Under the pieces are notes generated by a model, which saw only the letters and a program-made list of their open reading frames with translations, was not told the DNA's origin and searched no databases. From positions 2,046,001 to 2,110,000 of the forward strand of contig CAVRUQ010000003.1 of the NCBI GenBank assembly GCA_963724405.1: DNA of 64,000 nucleotides, read 5' to 3'. The translations under genes and the position numbers were made by a program. Numbering within the stretch: the stretch's first letter is position 1; every line of letters starts with the position of its first letter. Source of the DNA: CAVQBJ01 sp963724405. Its GTDB lineage: Bacteria; Actinomycetota; Thermoleophilia; Solirubrobacterales; Solirubrobacteraceae. Shown here piece after piece: positions 26,201 to 34,771 of the stretch.

Positions 26201-29200
26201 GGGCGCCGCCGCCGCGTCCGGGCGCAGCGACGCGCCGCGGCGCTGGCCGAGATAGGCGAGCATCACGCTCTTCTGGGTCTCGAGGAAGTGCTGCATCACC
26301 TGGTGATGGCGGGTCATCACCTCGCCGGCCCGCTCACCGTCGAGCCCACCCGGCCCGCCGGTGCGCGGCAGGGCGGGCGCGGGAGCCGGCGACGGGGTCG
26401 GCGCCGTCGCGCTCGCCGAGGCAAGCGAGATCGGCGGGTCATCGTGGTCGTGATGGCCGTTGGATTGCGCGCCGTTGGCGTGGGTCATTGGCACCTCGCT
26501 AACCGTGGGCGGTGGTAGTGGGCTGACGGGACTGAGCGACCGGGAGGCGGGACGGGCCCGCCCGCCGTTCACGAGCCAGGTCGCGGGCGAGCGCGGGGGC
26601 CGGCCCGCGAGCGGCTCGAGCGTGCGCGGGTTCAGCCGCGCGACACGGCGCCCGCTGAACAGCCGCTGCAGCGAGAGCTCGACGCCCTCGACGGCGAGCG
26701 CCGCGAGCGCGTGAGCGAGCTGCACGAGGCCCGAACGGCCGCCCTGGTCGACCGCCACGGCCACGTGCGGGCGCTCGCCGAGGATGCGATCGACGAGGCC
26801 GGTGAGGACGTTCCGCGGACCGACCTCGAGGAAGATCCGCGCCCCGGCCGCGTGCATCGCGGCGATCTCGTCGGCGAACGCGACCGGCTCGACGAGATGG
26901 CGCGCGAGCGTGGCGGTGATCTCGGCCGGATCCTCCGAATGCGGGCTCGCGGTCGTGTTGGAGAACACCGGCACGTCCGGCGTGGCCAGCGGCGTCTGCT
27001 CGAGCAGGCCGGCCAGGCGGCGCTGCGCCGCCGCGACATAGGGCGAGTGAAAGCCGCACGCGACCGGCAGGCGACGCGCGCTCAGGTCGTGCTCGCGGCA
27101 CCACTGGAGCGACCGCTCGATCGCCGCCGTCGAGCCCGACAGCACCGTCTGCTGCGGGCCGTTGAGGTTGGCGAGCACGAGCTCGGGGTCCGCGGCCAGC
27201 TCACCGAGCGCCTCGGGCCCGGCCGCCACCGCCGCCATCGCGCCGCTCTCCCCGTCGGATTCCTCGCGGATGAAGCGCCCGCGGGCCTCGGAGACGCGCA
27301 GGAGGTCGTCCTCGCCGAGCCCGCCCGCCGCGGCGAGCGCGACGAACTCCCCGTAGCTGTGCCCGGCCGTCATCCCCGGCGTGACCCCGAGCGCGCGCAG
27401 CACGTGCAGATAGCCGAGCTCGACCGCGCCGAGCGCCGGCTGCGCGACGTCGGTGCGCGTCAGCTCCTGGAGGCGGCTCGCGCGCTCCTCGTCGGTGAAC
27501 GCCGGCGGCGGCAGGATGTGGCGGCTGAGCGGCTGCGGATGGCACCCGGCGAGCACGGCGTCGGCCCGCTCGAGGCAGCGGCGCGCCTCCGGGAACGCGA
27601 GCGCGAGCTCGCGGCCCATGCCGACCACCTGGGAGCCCTGCCCGGGGAAGAGGAACGCCAGCTCCCCCTCGCCGGCGAGCGGCGCGAGCGACAGGTACAC
27701 CCCGGCCGGCTGGTGGACTCGCGCGGCGCCCTCGCCCAGGGCGCCGCGCGCCACGACGAGCTTGCGCCGCAGGTCGTCGAGGTCCTCGGCCACGATCGCG
27801 AGCGCGGGCCGTGCGGCCGGGCCGCCCGGGAGCTCCTCGGCGAGCGTCAGCGCGAGGTCGGCGAGCACGGGCTGCGCCCCGGCCTCGAGCCGGGCGAGCA
27901 GACCGTCGACCGCCTCGGCGAGCTCCTCCGGGGTGTCGCGCCGCCACACCAGCAGCTCGGCCGGCCAGCGGTCGAGGCACGCCTCGGCGTCGGGCAGCAC
28001 CGCGTCGGCGTGCTCCTCGAGCACGACGTGGAAGTTCGTGCCCCCGAAGCCGAACGCGCTCACGCCCGCCCGGCGGGGCGCCGCGCCCTCGGCGCGCACC
28101 CACGGCCGGGCCTCGACGTTGGGGTAGAACGGCGTGGAGGGAAAGTCGGTGCGCGGGTTGGGCGTCTCCACACCGAGGGTCGGCGGCAGCACCCGGTGGT
28201 GCAGCGCGAGCGCCGTCTTGACCAGGCTGGCCACCCCCGCGGTCGCCTTCGTGTGACCGATCATCGACTTGACCGACCCGATCGCGCATTGCTGGCGCTC
28301 GGCGCCGGCCTCGTCGAAGACCGTCTGCAGCGCGGCGATCTCGGCCCGGTCGCCCGCCACCGTCCCGGTGCCGTGCGCCTCGACGAGCCCGATCTCCGCC
28401 GGCGAGATGCGCGCCTGCGCGTACGCGCGGCGCAGCGCGAGCATCTGCCCCTCCGGCCGCGGCGCGGTGAGGCTGCGGTCGCGCCCGTCGCTCGCGGCGC
28501 CGACGCCGCGGATCACCGCGTAGACCCGGTCGCCGTCGCGCTCGGCGTCGGCCAGGCGCTTGAGGATGACCGCGGCGAAGCCCTCGCTGATCGCGATGCC
28601 GTCGGCGCCGGCGTCGAACGGGCGGCAGCGGCCGCCGGGCGAGAGCGCCTGCGTCTTCGCGAAGCAGAGGTACGCGAACGGGTTCTGGATGGCGTCGACG
28701 CCGCCGACGACGGCCATGTCGCTCAGGCCGCTCTGCAGGTCGCGCACCGCGAGCGTCACCGCGGCCAGCGACGAGCCGCAGGCGGCGTCGACGGTGAAGT
28801 TGGCGCCGCCGAGATCGAGCCGGTTGGCGATCCGCCCCGCGGCCACGTTCATGAGCAGCCCGGGGAAGCTGTCCTCGGTCCATTGCGGGAGGCGCTCGCC
28901 GAGCTCGTCGATGAGCCCCTCGCCGCGGTCGCCGAGCAGCGACGGCAGCGCCGACCGCACCGTGTAGCCGACGGCCAGGTCGCCCCCGCCCCCGCCGGCG
29001 CCGAACATCACCGACGTACGCTCGCGCGGGAAGGGCCGCTCGCCGTAGCCGGCGTCCTCGATCGCGGCCTGAGCGGCGAGCAGGCCGAGCAGCTGGAACG
29101 GCTCGATCGACGCGAGCGTGTTGGGCGGCATCCCGAAGCGCAGCGGATCGAACTCGACGTCGTCGACGAAGCCGCCCCAGCGCGAGTAGACGCGATCGGG

Positions 29201-31477
29201 CGCGGAGCGCTCGGCGTCGAAGTAGCGCCTCCAGTCCCAGCGAGTGTCGGGGATCTCGGTCACGGCGTCGACGCCGCCGACGACGTTCTCCCAGAACGTG
29301 CGCGCATCGGAGGCGCCGGGCAGGATCGACCCCACGCCGATGATCGCGATCTCGGCCGGCTCGGGGGCCGGCTCGGGCTGCAGGTCGGGCGTCGGGAGCG
29401 TCGCGAGCCGCTCGGCCGCGCCGTCGATCACCCGCTCGTGCAGCTCGGCGATCGTCCCGACGCGGTCGTGCATCGCGGCGACCTGCCCGATCATGAACAG
29501 GCCCTGGCGCCACTGCTCGGCGTCGTCGATCTCGACGAGCTTGGGCGCCTGCGGGTCGCCGGCGAAGGCCGGGTTGCGGTCGACACCCTTGGCGGCGATC
29601 CGCAACCTGCCGATGTTCAGCTGCTCGAGCCGGTCACGTCGCTCCGCGGGCGCGACCTCCTCGGTCATCAGCCGCAGCCGCTCCGCCGCGAAGTCGTCCA
29701 CGAACGGCGACGGCAGGCAGCGCGTCGCCTGGCCGGGGCCGCTCTCGAGCAGCACGGTGCGGTCGCCCGCCACCGCGGCCTGCTGGAACGCCGCGGTGAT
29801 CGCGCCCCCGCTAACGGCCTCCTCGGTGTACAGGTACGCGGTGCCCATGAGCACGCCGATCCGCACGCCCCGCTCCGCGAGCGGGGCGGCGATCGCCGCC
29901 GTCATCGCCGCCGACCGCCCGTCGTGGATGCCGCCGGCGAACAGCACCGACACCTCCGGACCGGCGCCGGCGGGCAGCGCGTCGAGCAGCGCGTCGACCA
30001 TGCTCTCCCAGAGCACGAAGCTCGTGCGCGGGCCGACGTGTCCGCCGCACTCGCGACCCTCGAAGACGAAGCGCCGCGCGCCATCGCGCAGGTACATCCG
30101 CAACAGCGCCTCCGACGGCACGTGCAGGTAGGTCGTCGTGCCGTCCTGTTCGAGCACCCGCGCCTGGTCCGGCCGCCCGCCGGCGATCAGCGCGAACGGG
30201 GGGCGCACGGCGCGCACGGCCTCGAGCTGCTCGGCCCGCAGCGCGGCCGGGACGAAGCCGAGGATGCCGACCCCCCACGGGCGCTCGCCGAGCTCCTCGC
30301 GCGTGCGGCGCAGCAGGTCGGCCACCTCCGGACCGCGCAGCAGGGCGAGCGCCAGGAACGGCAGCGCCCCCGCGTCGGCGACGGCCGCCGCGAACTCGGC
30401 CCGGTCGCTGACCCGGGTCATCGGGCCCTGGACGATCGGGTACTCGGTGCCGTGCGCGGCCGCGAGCCCGGCGTCGCGCGCGAGCGGGTTACGCGCGCGG
30501 GCGGCGGCAAGCTGCTCGCGCACCGACGTCGCGAGCGCGGCGAGGATGCCGCCGACGGTCACGAACCGCCGGGCGAGCTCCGCGGCGAAGGCGCCGTCCT
30601 GTCCGATCGCGAGCACGCCGCCGGGGCGGTCGTCCCACGCGACGCGCTCGTGCAGCTCAGCGCGCCAGGCGCGCTCGGCGTCCGGCTCGTCGGCCTCGGC
30701 CTCGAGCCGCGCCGCGAGGCGCTCGAGCTCGCGGGGACCGTCGAGGTCCGGGCGCGACAGGAGGCGGAACGGAGCGCCGAGGGCGCGCCCGGGGCAGGCC
30801 GTCTCGCTGCCGTCCATCGCGGCGACCCGCTTGCGCACCGCGGCCGGAAGGGGCGACTCGCGCGCGAGCAGGACCTGGCTGTCGAGCACCGCGCCGGCCG
30901 CGCCGGCCACGGCGCAGGCGGCGGCGGTGTGCAAGCCGACGCCGCCATGGGCCCAGACGGGAACGCTCAGCTCGGCGGTGCAGCGCTGCAACAGGACGAA
31001 CGCGCCCTCCTCGCCGATCCAGCCCCCGGCCTCGTGACCCGTGGCGATCACGGCGTCCGCGCCCGCCTCCTCGGCGGCCCGGGCGTCCTCGAGGCTGAGC
31101 GCCTGGACGAGCGCTCTGGCGCCAAGGGCCTGCACCTCGCCGACGAGATCGCCGAGCGGCCCGCCGCGTCCGCAGATCACGACGGCCTCGAGGCCCGGCG
31201 GCGCCGCGTGGCGGACGGCGCTCGGCAGACCGTCGGCGCACTGCACCGCGACCGCCCAGCGCCCCCGCGCCGCCGCCGAGAGGCGCTGCAGCGCCGCGGC
31301 CGCCTGGGCCTCGTCGGCCGCATCGCGCAGGTCGAGCGTGCCGATCGCGCCGGCGCGGCTCGCGGCGATGGCGAGGCTCGGCTCGGGCGCGCCGGTCGGC
31401 GTGAGCACGAGGAAGTCCAAGACGCCCGGCACGTCCGGCCTCGGTGCAGCGGTGCTGAGGTGACGCGCCTCACCCAT
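23222..31477 (-). CDS. PfaD-like/KS/AT/ACP/KR/DH fused iterative megasynthase
   Basis: A 2751-aa protein. Residues ~15-680 hold two nitronate-monooxygenase (PfaD/enoyl-reductase-like) barrels: a shorter one with ATGHEAGGWIG, and a full one with YPIVQGPMTRVSD, EGRECGGHVG and AGGIHDGRSA. KS follows at ~710-1150 (DAACGSS, HGTGTVAGD, GHTKATAG all intact). AT is at ~1275-1570 (FPGQGSQ, GHSYGE). A Pro/Ala-rich linker contains MQHFLETQKSVMLAYL. A single ACP lies near 1866 (LGVDSIKRVEI, the PUFA-synthase-style motif), KR at ~2000-2400 (TGGARGI, YAAASEVLNK) and a double-hotdog DH at ~2480-2700 (HRLDGKAVLP, DPVVLDCALQ). With KS, AT, KR, DH and ER functions in one chain it could build reduced or unsaturated acyl chains iteratively. 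ATG was chosen over the preceding TTG. It is the first gene of the leftward operon. Confidence 0.92.
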   Translation of the reverse strand: MGEARHLSTAAPRPDVPGVLDFLVLTPTGAPEPSLAIAASRAGAIGTLDLRDAADEAQAAAALQRLSAAARGRWAVAVQCADGLPSAVRHAAPPGLEAVVICGRGGPLGDLVGEVQALGARALVQALSLEDARAAEEAGADAVIATGHEAGGWIGEEGAFVLLQRCTAELSVPVWAHGGVGLHTAAACAVAGAAGAVLDSQVLLARESPLPAAVRKRVAAMDGSETACPGRALGAPFRLLSRPDLDGPRELERLAARLEAEADEPDAERAWRAELHERVAWDDRPGGVLAIGQDGAFAAELARRFVTVGGILAALATSVREQLAAARARNPLARDAGLAAAHGTEYPIVQGPMTRVSDRAEFAAAVADAGALPFLALALLRGPEVADLLRRTREELGERPWGVGILGFVPAALRAEQLEAVRAVRPPFALIAGGRPDQARVLEQDGTTTYLHVPSEALLRMYLRDGARRFVFEGRECGGHVGPRTSFVLWESMVDALLDALPAGAGPEVSVLFAGGIHDGRSAAMTAAIAAPLAERGVRIGVLMGTAYLYTEEAVSGGAITAAFQQAAVAGDRTVLLESGPGQATRCLPSPFVDDFAAERLRLMTEEVAPAERRDRLEQLNIGRLRIAAKGVDRNPAFAGDPQAPKLVEIDDAEQWRQGLFMIGQVAAMHDRVGTIAELHERVIDGAAERLATLPTPDLQPEPAPEPAEIAIIGVGSILPGASDARTFWENVVGGVDAVTEIPDTRWDWRRYFDAERSAPDRVYSRWGGFVDDVEFDPLRFGMPPNTLASIEPFQLLGLLAAQAAIEDAGYGERPFPRERTSVMFGAGGGGGDLAVGYTVRSALPSLLGDRGEGLIDELGERLPQWTEDSFPGLLMNVAAGRIANRLDLGGANFTVDAACGSSLAAVTLAVRDLQSGLSDMAVVGGVDAIQNPFAYLCFAKTQALSPGGRCRPFDAGADGIAISEGFAAVILKRLADAERDGDRVYAVIRGVGAASDGRDRSLTAPRPEGQMLALRRAYAQARISPAEIGLVEAHGTGTVAGDRAEIAALQTVFDEAGAERQQCAIGSVKSMIGHTKATAGVASLVKTALALHHRVLPPTLGVETPNPRTDFPSTPFYPNVEARPWVRAEGAAPRRAGVSAFGFGGTNFHVVLEEHADAVLPDAEACLDRWPAELLVWRRDTPEELAEAVDGLLARLEAGAQPVLADLALTLAEELPGGPAARPALAIVAEDLDDLRRKLVVARGALGEGAARVHQPAGVYLSLAPLAGEGELAFLFPGQGSQVVGMGRELALAFPEARRCLERADAVLAGCHPQPLSRHILPPPAFTDEERASRLQELTRTDVAQPALGAVELGYLHVLRALGVTPGMTAGHSYGEFVALAAAGGLGEDDLLRVSEARGRFIREESDGESGAMAAVAAGPEALGELAADPELVLANLNGPQQTVLSGSTAAIERSLQWCREHDLSARRLPVACGFHSPYVAAAQRRLAGLLEQTPLATPDVPVFSNTTASPHSEDPAEITATLARHLVEPVAFADEIAAMHAAGARIFLEVGPRNVLTGLVDRILGERPHVAVAVDQGGRSGLVQLAHALAALAVEGVELSLQRLFSGRRVARLNPRTLEPLAGRPPRSPATWLVNGGRARPASRSLSPVSPLPPPTVSEVPMTHANGAQSNGHHDHDDPPISLASASATAPTPSPAPAPALPRTGGPGGLDGERAGEVMTRHHQVMQHFLETQKSVMLAYLGQRRGASLRPDAAAAPPPPARPALGRPSSAPAPAAVAEVAAPPGATAPVAGDATPPPAAAPVAEDAASSAAPAADRAAPPADSGAAPPDIAGRLLEVVSERTGYPPDLLDLDADLESDLGVDSIKRVEIAGTMMQDAGMPEDAELDVEELTASRTLRQVIGVLERLASGAPAPEPVAAGGDGGQPVPLGDEPVDGRIGRFVLQTAGAPAVARDAGLDPDGVAVIVGDGGGIAEALAERLSRDGRRAVVVPTVEAAAAVTLIEDVRRHEGPVTALVHLAALAREAPPDLGTLLALTQALREDLERAAGRGGAAVLGATRLDGAFGIEAPDEDLDPRAAVIPGFLKSLAHEWPDVRVKAVDLGLDDPEVASERLLDELLAGDGLVEVGYRHGHRIAPCLVPAPTERRESIPPLEGASVVLVTGGARGITAEIAIDLAHRYGPTLVLAGRTPPPPEEDDLGASSGERELQQAIIERRRAAGETLTPRAVRDELRSRLAAREVRDTLRRLRAAGARATYVACDVQDPGALGALVESIYAEHGRLDGVVHGAGVIEDRLVRDKELASLERVLATKAGSALTLAERLRPEGLRFLVLFSSVSARFGNRGQADYAAASEVLNKLAQQLDRRWDARVVAVNWGPWAGTGMVSPEVARQFAERGVALIPLDVGCARLDEELRRGRKGEVEVLIGGAEDVPAAVPKTRPPARRPTAAFLRSPSAITRREGAQLEVIRALEPEHDRLLDDHRLDGKAVLPFTGAVELMAETALTAYPELELRELRDVRLHDGVTVTGPSVAVRVLASPGAPGDDGAAPDGTQIAEVTIDTADARRARYRAVAVLGPRLDTPGATGALVEPLDHLSPSPITARQAYEEYLFHGPLFHHIEAIEGLDARGAVAVLSGSDPAEALRGAGPESAWILDPVVLDCALQVQLLWGRTRWDMTLLPVSAAAVRRHAPAPPPGSAIRHELRVRPASRAPMCVADHRFLAEDGTLLVEINGMQGAGSRALNRLARVPA

Positions 31478-31870
31478 CAACGACCGCCATCGACTTGGAC
31501 ACCCGGTCCGAGGTGAACGCCGGCACGAATGGACCTCCGGTACCAGATGCGGATCGGTACAAATGACAATCGCGGTGCAGGGATGACAGCCCTGTTCCCT
31601 ATCCGGTTGTTGTTCACTCGCAGTTCCTCCGCAGAACGATCACGTTCTCGCCGTAGTAACCGTTTTCGCCGCCGGCAAACGCCACCGCCACACCCATGAC
31701 GGACGCCCCCCGCGCTTTCCTTTTTGTGACACACCGATCGCGGGAAAGTCAAGACGGCACAGGCAATGGCCCACTAACTCACTCGTTCCTTGCGCTCCGG
31801 TGGGAAGGCGACCTACGATGACCCCACTTGGGCGGAGAGGACACGTGTGATCAACCATGCGGGGTGACGA
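31478..31870. promoter_or_regulatory. Divergent promoter region between megasynthase operon and carboxyltransferase gene
   Basis: 393 bp of clearly lower GC than its surroundings, with no ORF worth calling. It must drive both the leftward synthase operon and the rightward carboxyltransferase gene. On the minus strand a TTGACT hexamer is near 31748-31753, with the TTTGTGACACACCG element just downstream of it. No convincing -10 sequence was found. A GGTACC-containing segment lies near 31536. Confidence 0.6.
31723..31736. promoter_or_regulatory. Candidate operator TTTGTGACACACCG
   Basis: A 14-bp sequence containing the short palindrome TGTGaCACA. It recurs with one change (TTTGTGCCACACCG) at 44352-44365, upstream of the methyltransferase/exporter operon. 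Both lie on the same side of leftward operons that fit one pathway, so a shared regulator is possible. Two copies alone are weak evidence. Confidence 0.4.
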
Positions 31871-33325
31871 ATGCACGATCAGACGAGTCCATTTCGAGCG
31901 GAAGCCCGGCAGCTCTCGGAGGTGATCGGCGCGCAGCGCCACGCAACGGCCGGCCCGGCCCGCGAGGTCACCCGCCTCGGCGGCGCGGCGCGCCCGCTCG
32001 AGCTTCTCTGTGACCCGCAATCGCTGCGCCCGCTGCCGTCGCACACCGCGGCCGTGCGGGTCGGGGTGGTTGCCGGCCTCGGCGCCGTCGAGGGCCGACC
32101 GGTCGTCTGCTACGCCCACGACGGCTCGCTGGCCGGCGGCTCGGTGGGGCGGATCGAGGCGGAGGTGATCGTTCACGCCCTGCGCACCGCGCGCGACCGC
32201 GGCATGCCGATCGTCGCCTTCCTCCAGTGCGCCGGCGCCCGCCTGCAGGAGGGCGCGGCCGCGCTCGGGGGCTTCGGGCGGATCTTCAGCGAGAACGTCG
32301 CACTCTCGTCACGCTCGCCGCAGATCTCGGTGATCACGGGCACCTCGGCCGGCGGCGGCGTGTACTCGCCGGCGCTCACCGATTTCATCGTCATGACGAG
32401 GCCGTCGGCGATGTTCCTCACCGGTCCGGGCGTCGTGCGCGAGGTCACCGGTGAGCTCGTCGACACCGCGGAGCTCGGCGGCACGCGCGTGCACCAGGGC
32501 ACCGGTGTGTGTGACTTCGTCGTGGACGACGAGCTCGAGGCGGCCGTCACGGCGCGACGCCTGCTCGGCTACCTCCCGTCGCGGGTCGGGCGGGCCGTGC
32601 GCCGGGCGGCGCGACCCCCGCTCGACCCCGATCCGTCCCGCCACGTGCCCCGCGAGTCACGCCGCGTGTACGACGTGCTCGACGTCGCCCGCAGCCTGTC
32701 GGACGGCGGCGAGCTGCTCGAGGTCGCGCCGCGCTGGGCCCGCAACCTGGTGACGGCGTTCAGCCGCATCGACGGGCGCGTGGTCGGCATCATCGCCAAC
32801 CAGCCGCGGCACCTCGGTGGCGTGCTCGACGCCAACGCCTGCGACAAGGGCGCTCGCTTCGTCACCACCTGCGACCGGCTGCGAATTCCGCTCATCGTGC
32901 TCGTCGACACGCCCGGGTTCATGCCCGGCACGAAGCAGGAAGGCGTCGGCATCATCCGGCGCGGGGCGCAGCTCGTGCGCGCCTTCGCGGCGGCCACCGT
33001 GCCGCGGCTGACGGTCGTGCTGCGCAAGGCCTTCGGCGGCGGATTCATCACCATGAACTCCAAGGACCTCGGCGCCGATGTCGCGCTCGCCTGGGGCGGT
33101 GCCGAGATCGGCGTCATGGGAGCGCAGTCGGCGATCAAGATCCTGCACCGCCGCGAGCTGGCGGCGGCGCGCTCGCCGCAGGCCGTCGCCACCCGGCTGG
33201 CCGAGGAGTACGCGGCGCGTCACATCTCGACCGAGCGGGCGCTGCGGGACGGGGTGGTGGACGCGGTCATCGCGCCGCACGAGACGCGCTCGCGGCTGAT
33301 CGCCGCGCTCGACGACGCCGGGTAG
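31871..33325 (+). CDS. Acyl-CoA carboxylase carboxyltransferase subunit (AccD/PccB type)
   Basis: A 484-aa carboxyltransferase with both crotonase-like halves: a biotin-side half (GGSVGRIEAEVI, ITGTSAGGGVYSPALTDF) and an acyl-CoA-side half (VDTPGFMPGTKQEGVGIIRRGAQL, GGAEIGVMGAQSAIKIL). It transfers CO2 from biotin carrier protein to acetyl-, propionyl- or longer acyl-CoA. Here it would supply malonyl-type extender units to the divergent megasynthase operon. No biotin carboxylase or biotin carrier is nearby, so it must borrow one encoded elsewhere. GGTGACGA precedes the ATG. It is somewhat shorter than typical PccB (~520 aa), mainly at the N-terminus. Confidence 0.88.
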   Translation: MHDQTSPFRAEARQLSEVIGAQRHATAGPAREVTRLGGAARPLELLCDPQSLRPLPSHTAAVRVGVVAGLGAVEGRPVVCYAHDGSLAGGSVGRIEAEVIVHALRTARDRGMPIVAFLQCAGARLQEGAAALGGFGRIFSENVALSSRSPQISVITGTSAGGGVYSPALTDFIVMTRPSAMFLTGPGVVREVTGELVDTAELGGTRVHQGTGVCDFVVDDELEAAVTARRLLGYLPSRVGRAVRRAARPPLDPDPSRHVPRESRRVYDVLDVARSLSDGGELLEVAPRWARNLVTAFSRIDGRVVGIIANQPRHLGGVLDANACDKGARFVTTCDRLRIPLIVLVDTPGFMPGTKQEGVGIIRRGAQLVRAFAAATVPRLTVVLRKAFGGGFITMNSKDLGADVALAWGGAEIGVMGAQSAIKILHRRELAAARSPQAVATRLAEEYAARHISTERALRDGVVDAVIAPHETRSRLIAALDDAG

Positions 33326-33338
33326 GGCGCCGTCGGGT

Positions 33339-33368
33339 GCGAATTGTCCCGCCGGCGGGACAATTCGC
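33339..33368. repeat. Recurrent palindrome, copy 2, at convergent gene ends
   Basis: A 30-bp perfect palindrome with the shared TGTCCCGCCGGCGGGACA core and outer arms GCGAAT/ATTCGC. It lies in the 54-bp gap between the ends of the carboxyltransferase gene (plus) and the second COG3379 gene (minus), where it could serve as a bidirectional terminator. No T-run follows on either side. Confidence 0.8.
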
Positions 33369-33379
33369 CGTGCCGCGAG

Positions 33380-34771
33380 TCAGGCCGCGTGGGCGTCGAG
33401 CGCGCGCCCGCGCATGTCCCCGTCGGGCGACAGGCCGGCGAGCGCCAGGATCGTCGGCGCGATGTCGTAGATGGTGAGGTCGTCGCGGCGGCCCACCGGC
33501 ACGCCGGGACCGGTGATCACGCACATCCCGTCGCGGTCGTGGTTGGCGTCGTCGGGCCCGGTGTCGTTGTCGAAGGTCCAGTGCCGGCCGTGCCCGAGGC
33601 TGCCGTTGCTGCGCCAACCGAGGTCGCCGAAGTACACGATCAGGTCGGGCGGGATCCCCCGTTGCCGGCGCCACAGCTCCTCGGGCCGGAAGGCGCGGGT
33701 GCCGATCCGGTTGCCGTGCGGACCGGGCAGCTCCTCGAGCCGGCGCGCCAACTCGTCGCGGAGCGGCTCGTACTCGTCCGCGCCGACGATGCCGAGCGGC
33801 TCGCGCCCCTCCACGTTGAGGCACAGGCGGCAGTAGTACCCGCCCTCTCCCCAGGCTCGCGTGCGCCTCCAGTCCACCCGAGCCTGCCGGAAGGGGGTCG
33901 GCCCCCGGGGCGGCTCCTCGAGCACGAGGTAGCCCTCCTGGGCGAGCCATTCGTTCACGCAGATGGCGCCCTCCATCGGACGCGCGCCGTGATCGGAGAC
34001 GACGATCACCGACGTGTCGTCGTCGAAGCGCTCCATCGTCTCGCCGATCTCCTCGTCGAGGTAGGCGTAGTAGCTGCGAATCGCGTCGCGGTACCGGTGG
34101 CCGGGCTCGTGACGGGGGTGCTCTTCGTCGAAGAAGCGCCAGAACGCGTGGTGCATCCGGTCGAGGCCGATCTCGACCATCATGAAGAAATCCCACGGCC
34201 GCGTGTCGAGCAGGTGCCGGCAGAGGCGAAAGCGCTGCTCGGTCATCTCGTAGATCTCGGCCAGGATGCGATCGCGGTCATCGCTGCGGAAGTTCTGCAC
34301 GTCGACGCGGTAGGAGCCGACGAGACCCTCGATCTCGGTGCGCAGGTCGGGCGGATGCGTGTAGGCCACCGTCCGCGGATCGGAGGTGAGAAAGCACGAC
34401 ACGAGCTCCCCGTTCACCTCGACCGGCGGAGAGGTCTGGGGGACGCCGACGACGACGACGTGCCGGCCCGCCCGACCGAGCACGTCCCACACCCGGTCGA
34501 GGCGCACCGACCGCGAGTCGGCGACCCCGAGCGAGTCGTAGCCGTGCTCGGTGCGGTTGCGGAAGCCGTATATGCCCAGCTCGCCGGGATCGTGGCCGGT
34601 CATCATGCAGCTCCAGGCCGGCACGGTGATCGGCGGGTCGACGCTCCGCAGCGGCCCCCACGTTCCCGAGCCCATCAGCCGCCGCAGGTTGGGCAGCTCG
34701 TCGGGCCAGCGCTCGAACACGAGCCGCGGGTCGGCGCAGTCCAGCCCGATGACGGCGACACGCCGCTTCAC
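33380..34771 (-). CDS. Second COG3379-type alkaline-phosphatase-superfamily enzyme
   Basis: A 463-aa protein from the chosen GTG (KRRVAVIGLDCADPRLVFERW). The nucleophile segment is DPPITVPAWSCMMTGHDPGELGIYGF, with metal-ligand motifs GLDRMHHAFW and VSDHGARPMEGAI, and a late GHGRHW. An in-frame extension of 46 residues up to 34909 is Gly/Asp-rich and does not look like protein, so the shorter start is preferred despite lacking a clear ribosome binding site. It is a distant paralogue of the enzyme at 16372-17979. It faces the carboxyltransferase gene and diverges from the LmbU-family regulator. Substrate unknown; phosphate-ester transfer or hydrolysis on the lipid is plausible. Confidence 0.82.
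   Translation of the reverse strand: MKRRVAVIGLDCADPRLVFERWPDELPNLRRLMGSGTWGPLRSVDPPITVPAWSCMMTGHDPGELGIYGFRNRTEHGYDSLGVADSRSVRLDRVWDVLGRAGRHVVVVGVPQTSPPVEVNGELVSCFLTSDPRTVAYTHPPDLRTEIEGLVGSYRVDVQNFRSDDRDRILAEIYEMTEQRFRLCRHLLDTRPWDFFMMVEIGLDRMHHAFWRFFDEEHPRHEPGHRYRDAIRSYYAYLDEEIGETMERFDDDTSVIVVSDHGARPMEGAICVNEWLAQEGYLVLEEPPRGPTPFRQARVDWRRTRAWGEGGYYCRLCLNVEGREPLGIVGADEYEPLRDELARRLEELPGPHGNRIGTRAFRPEELWRRQRGIPPDLIVYFGDLGWRSNGSLGHGRHWTFDNDTGPDDANHDRDGMCVITGPGVPVGRRDDLTIYDIAPTILALAGLSPDGDMRGRALDAHAA

Noticed and set aside
18265..31516. Two very long plus-strand frames (1661 and 1601 aa) opposite the megasynthases
   Set aside because: They are Arg/Gly/His-rich without any domain, while the minus-strand frames carry complete catalytic motifs. 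They are antisense shadows.
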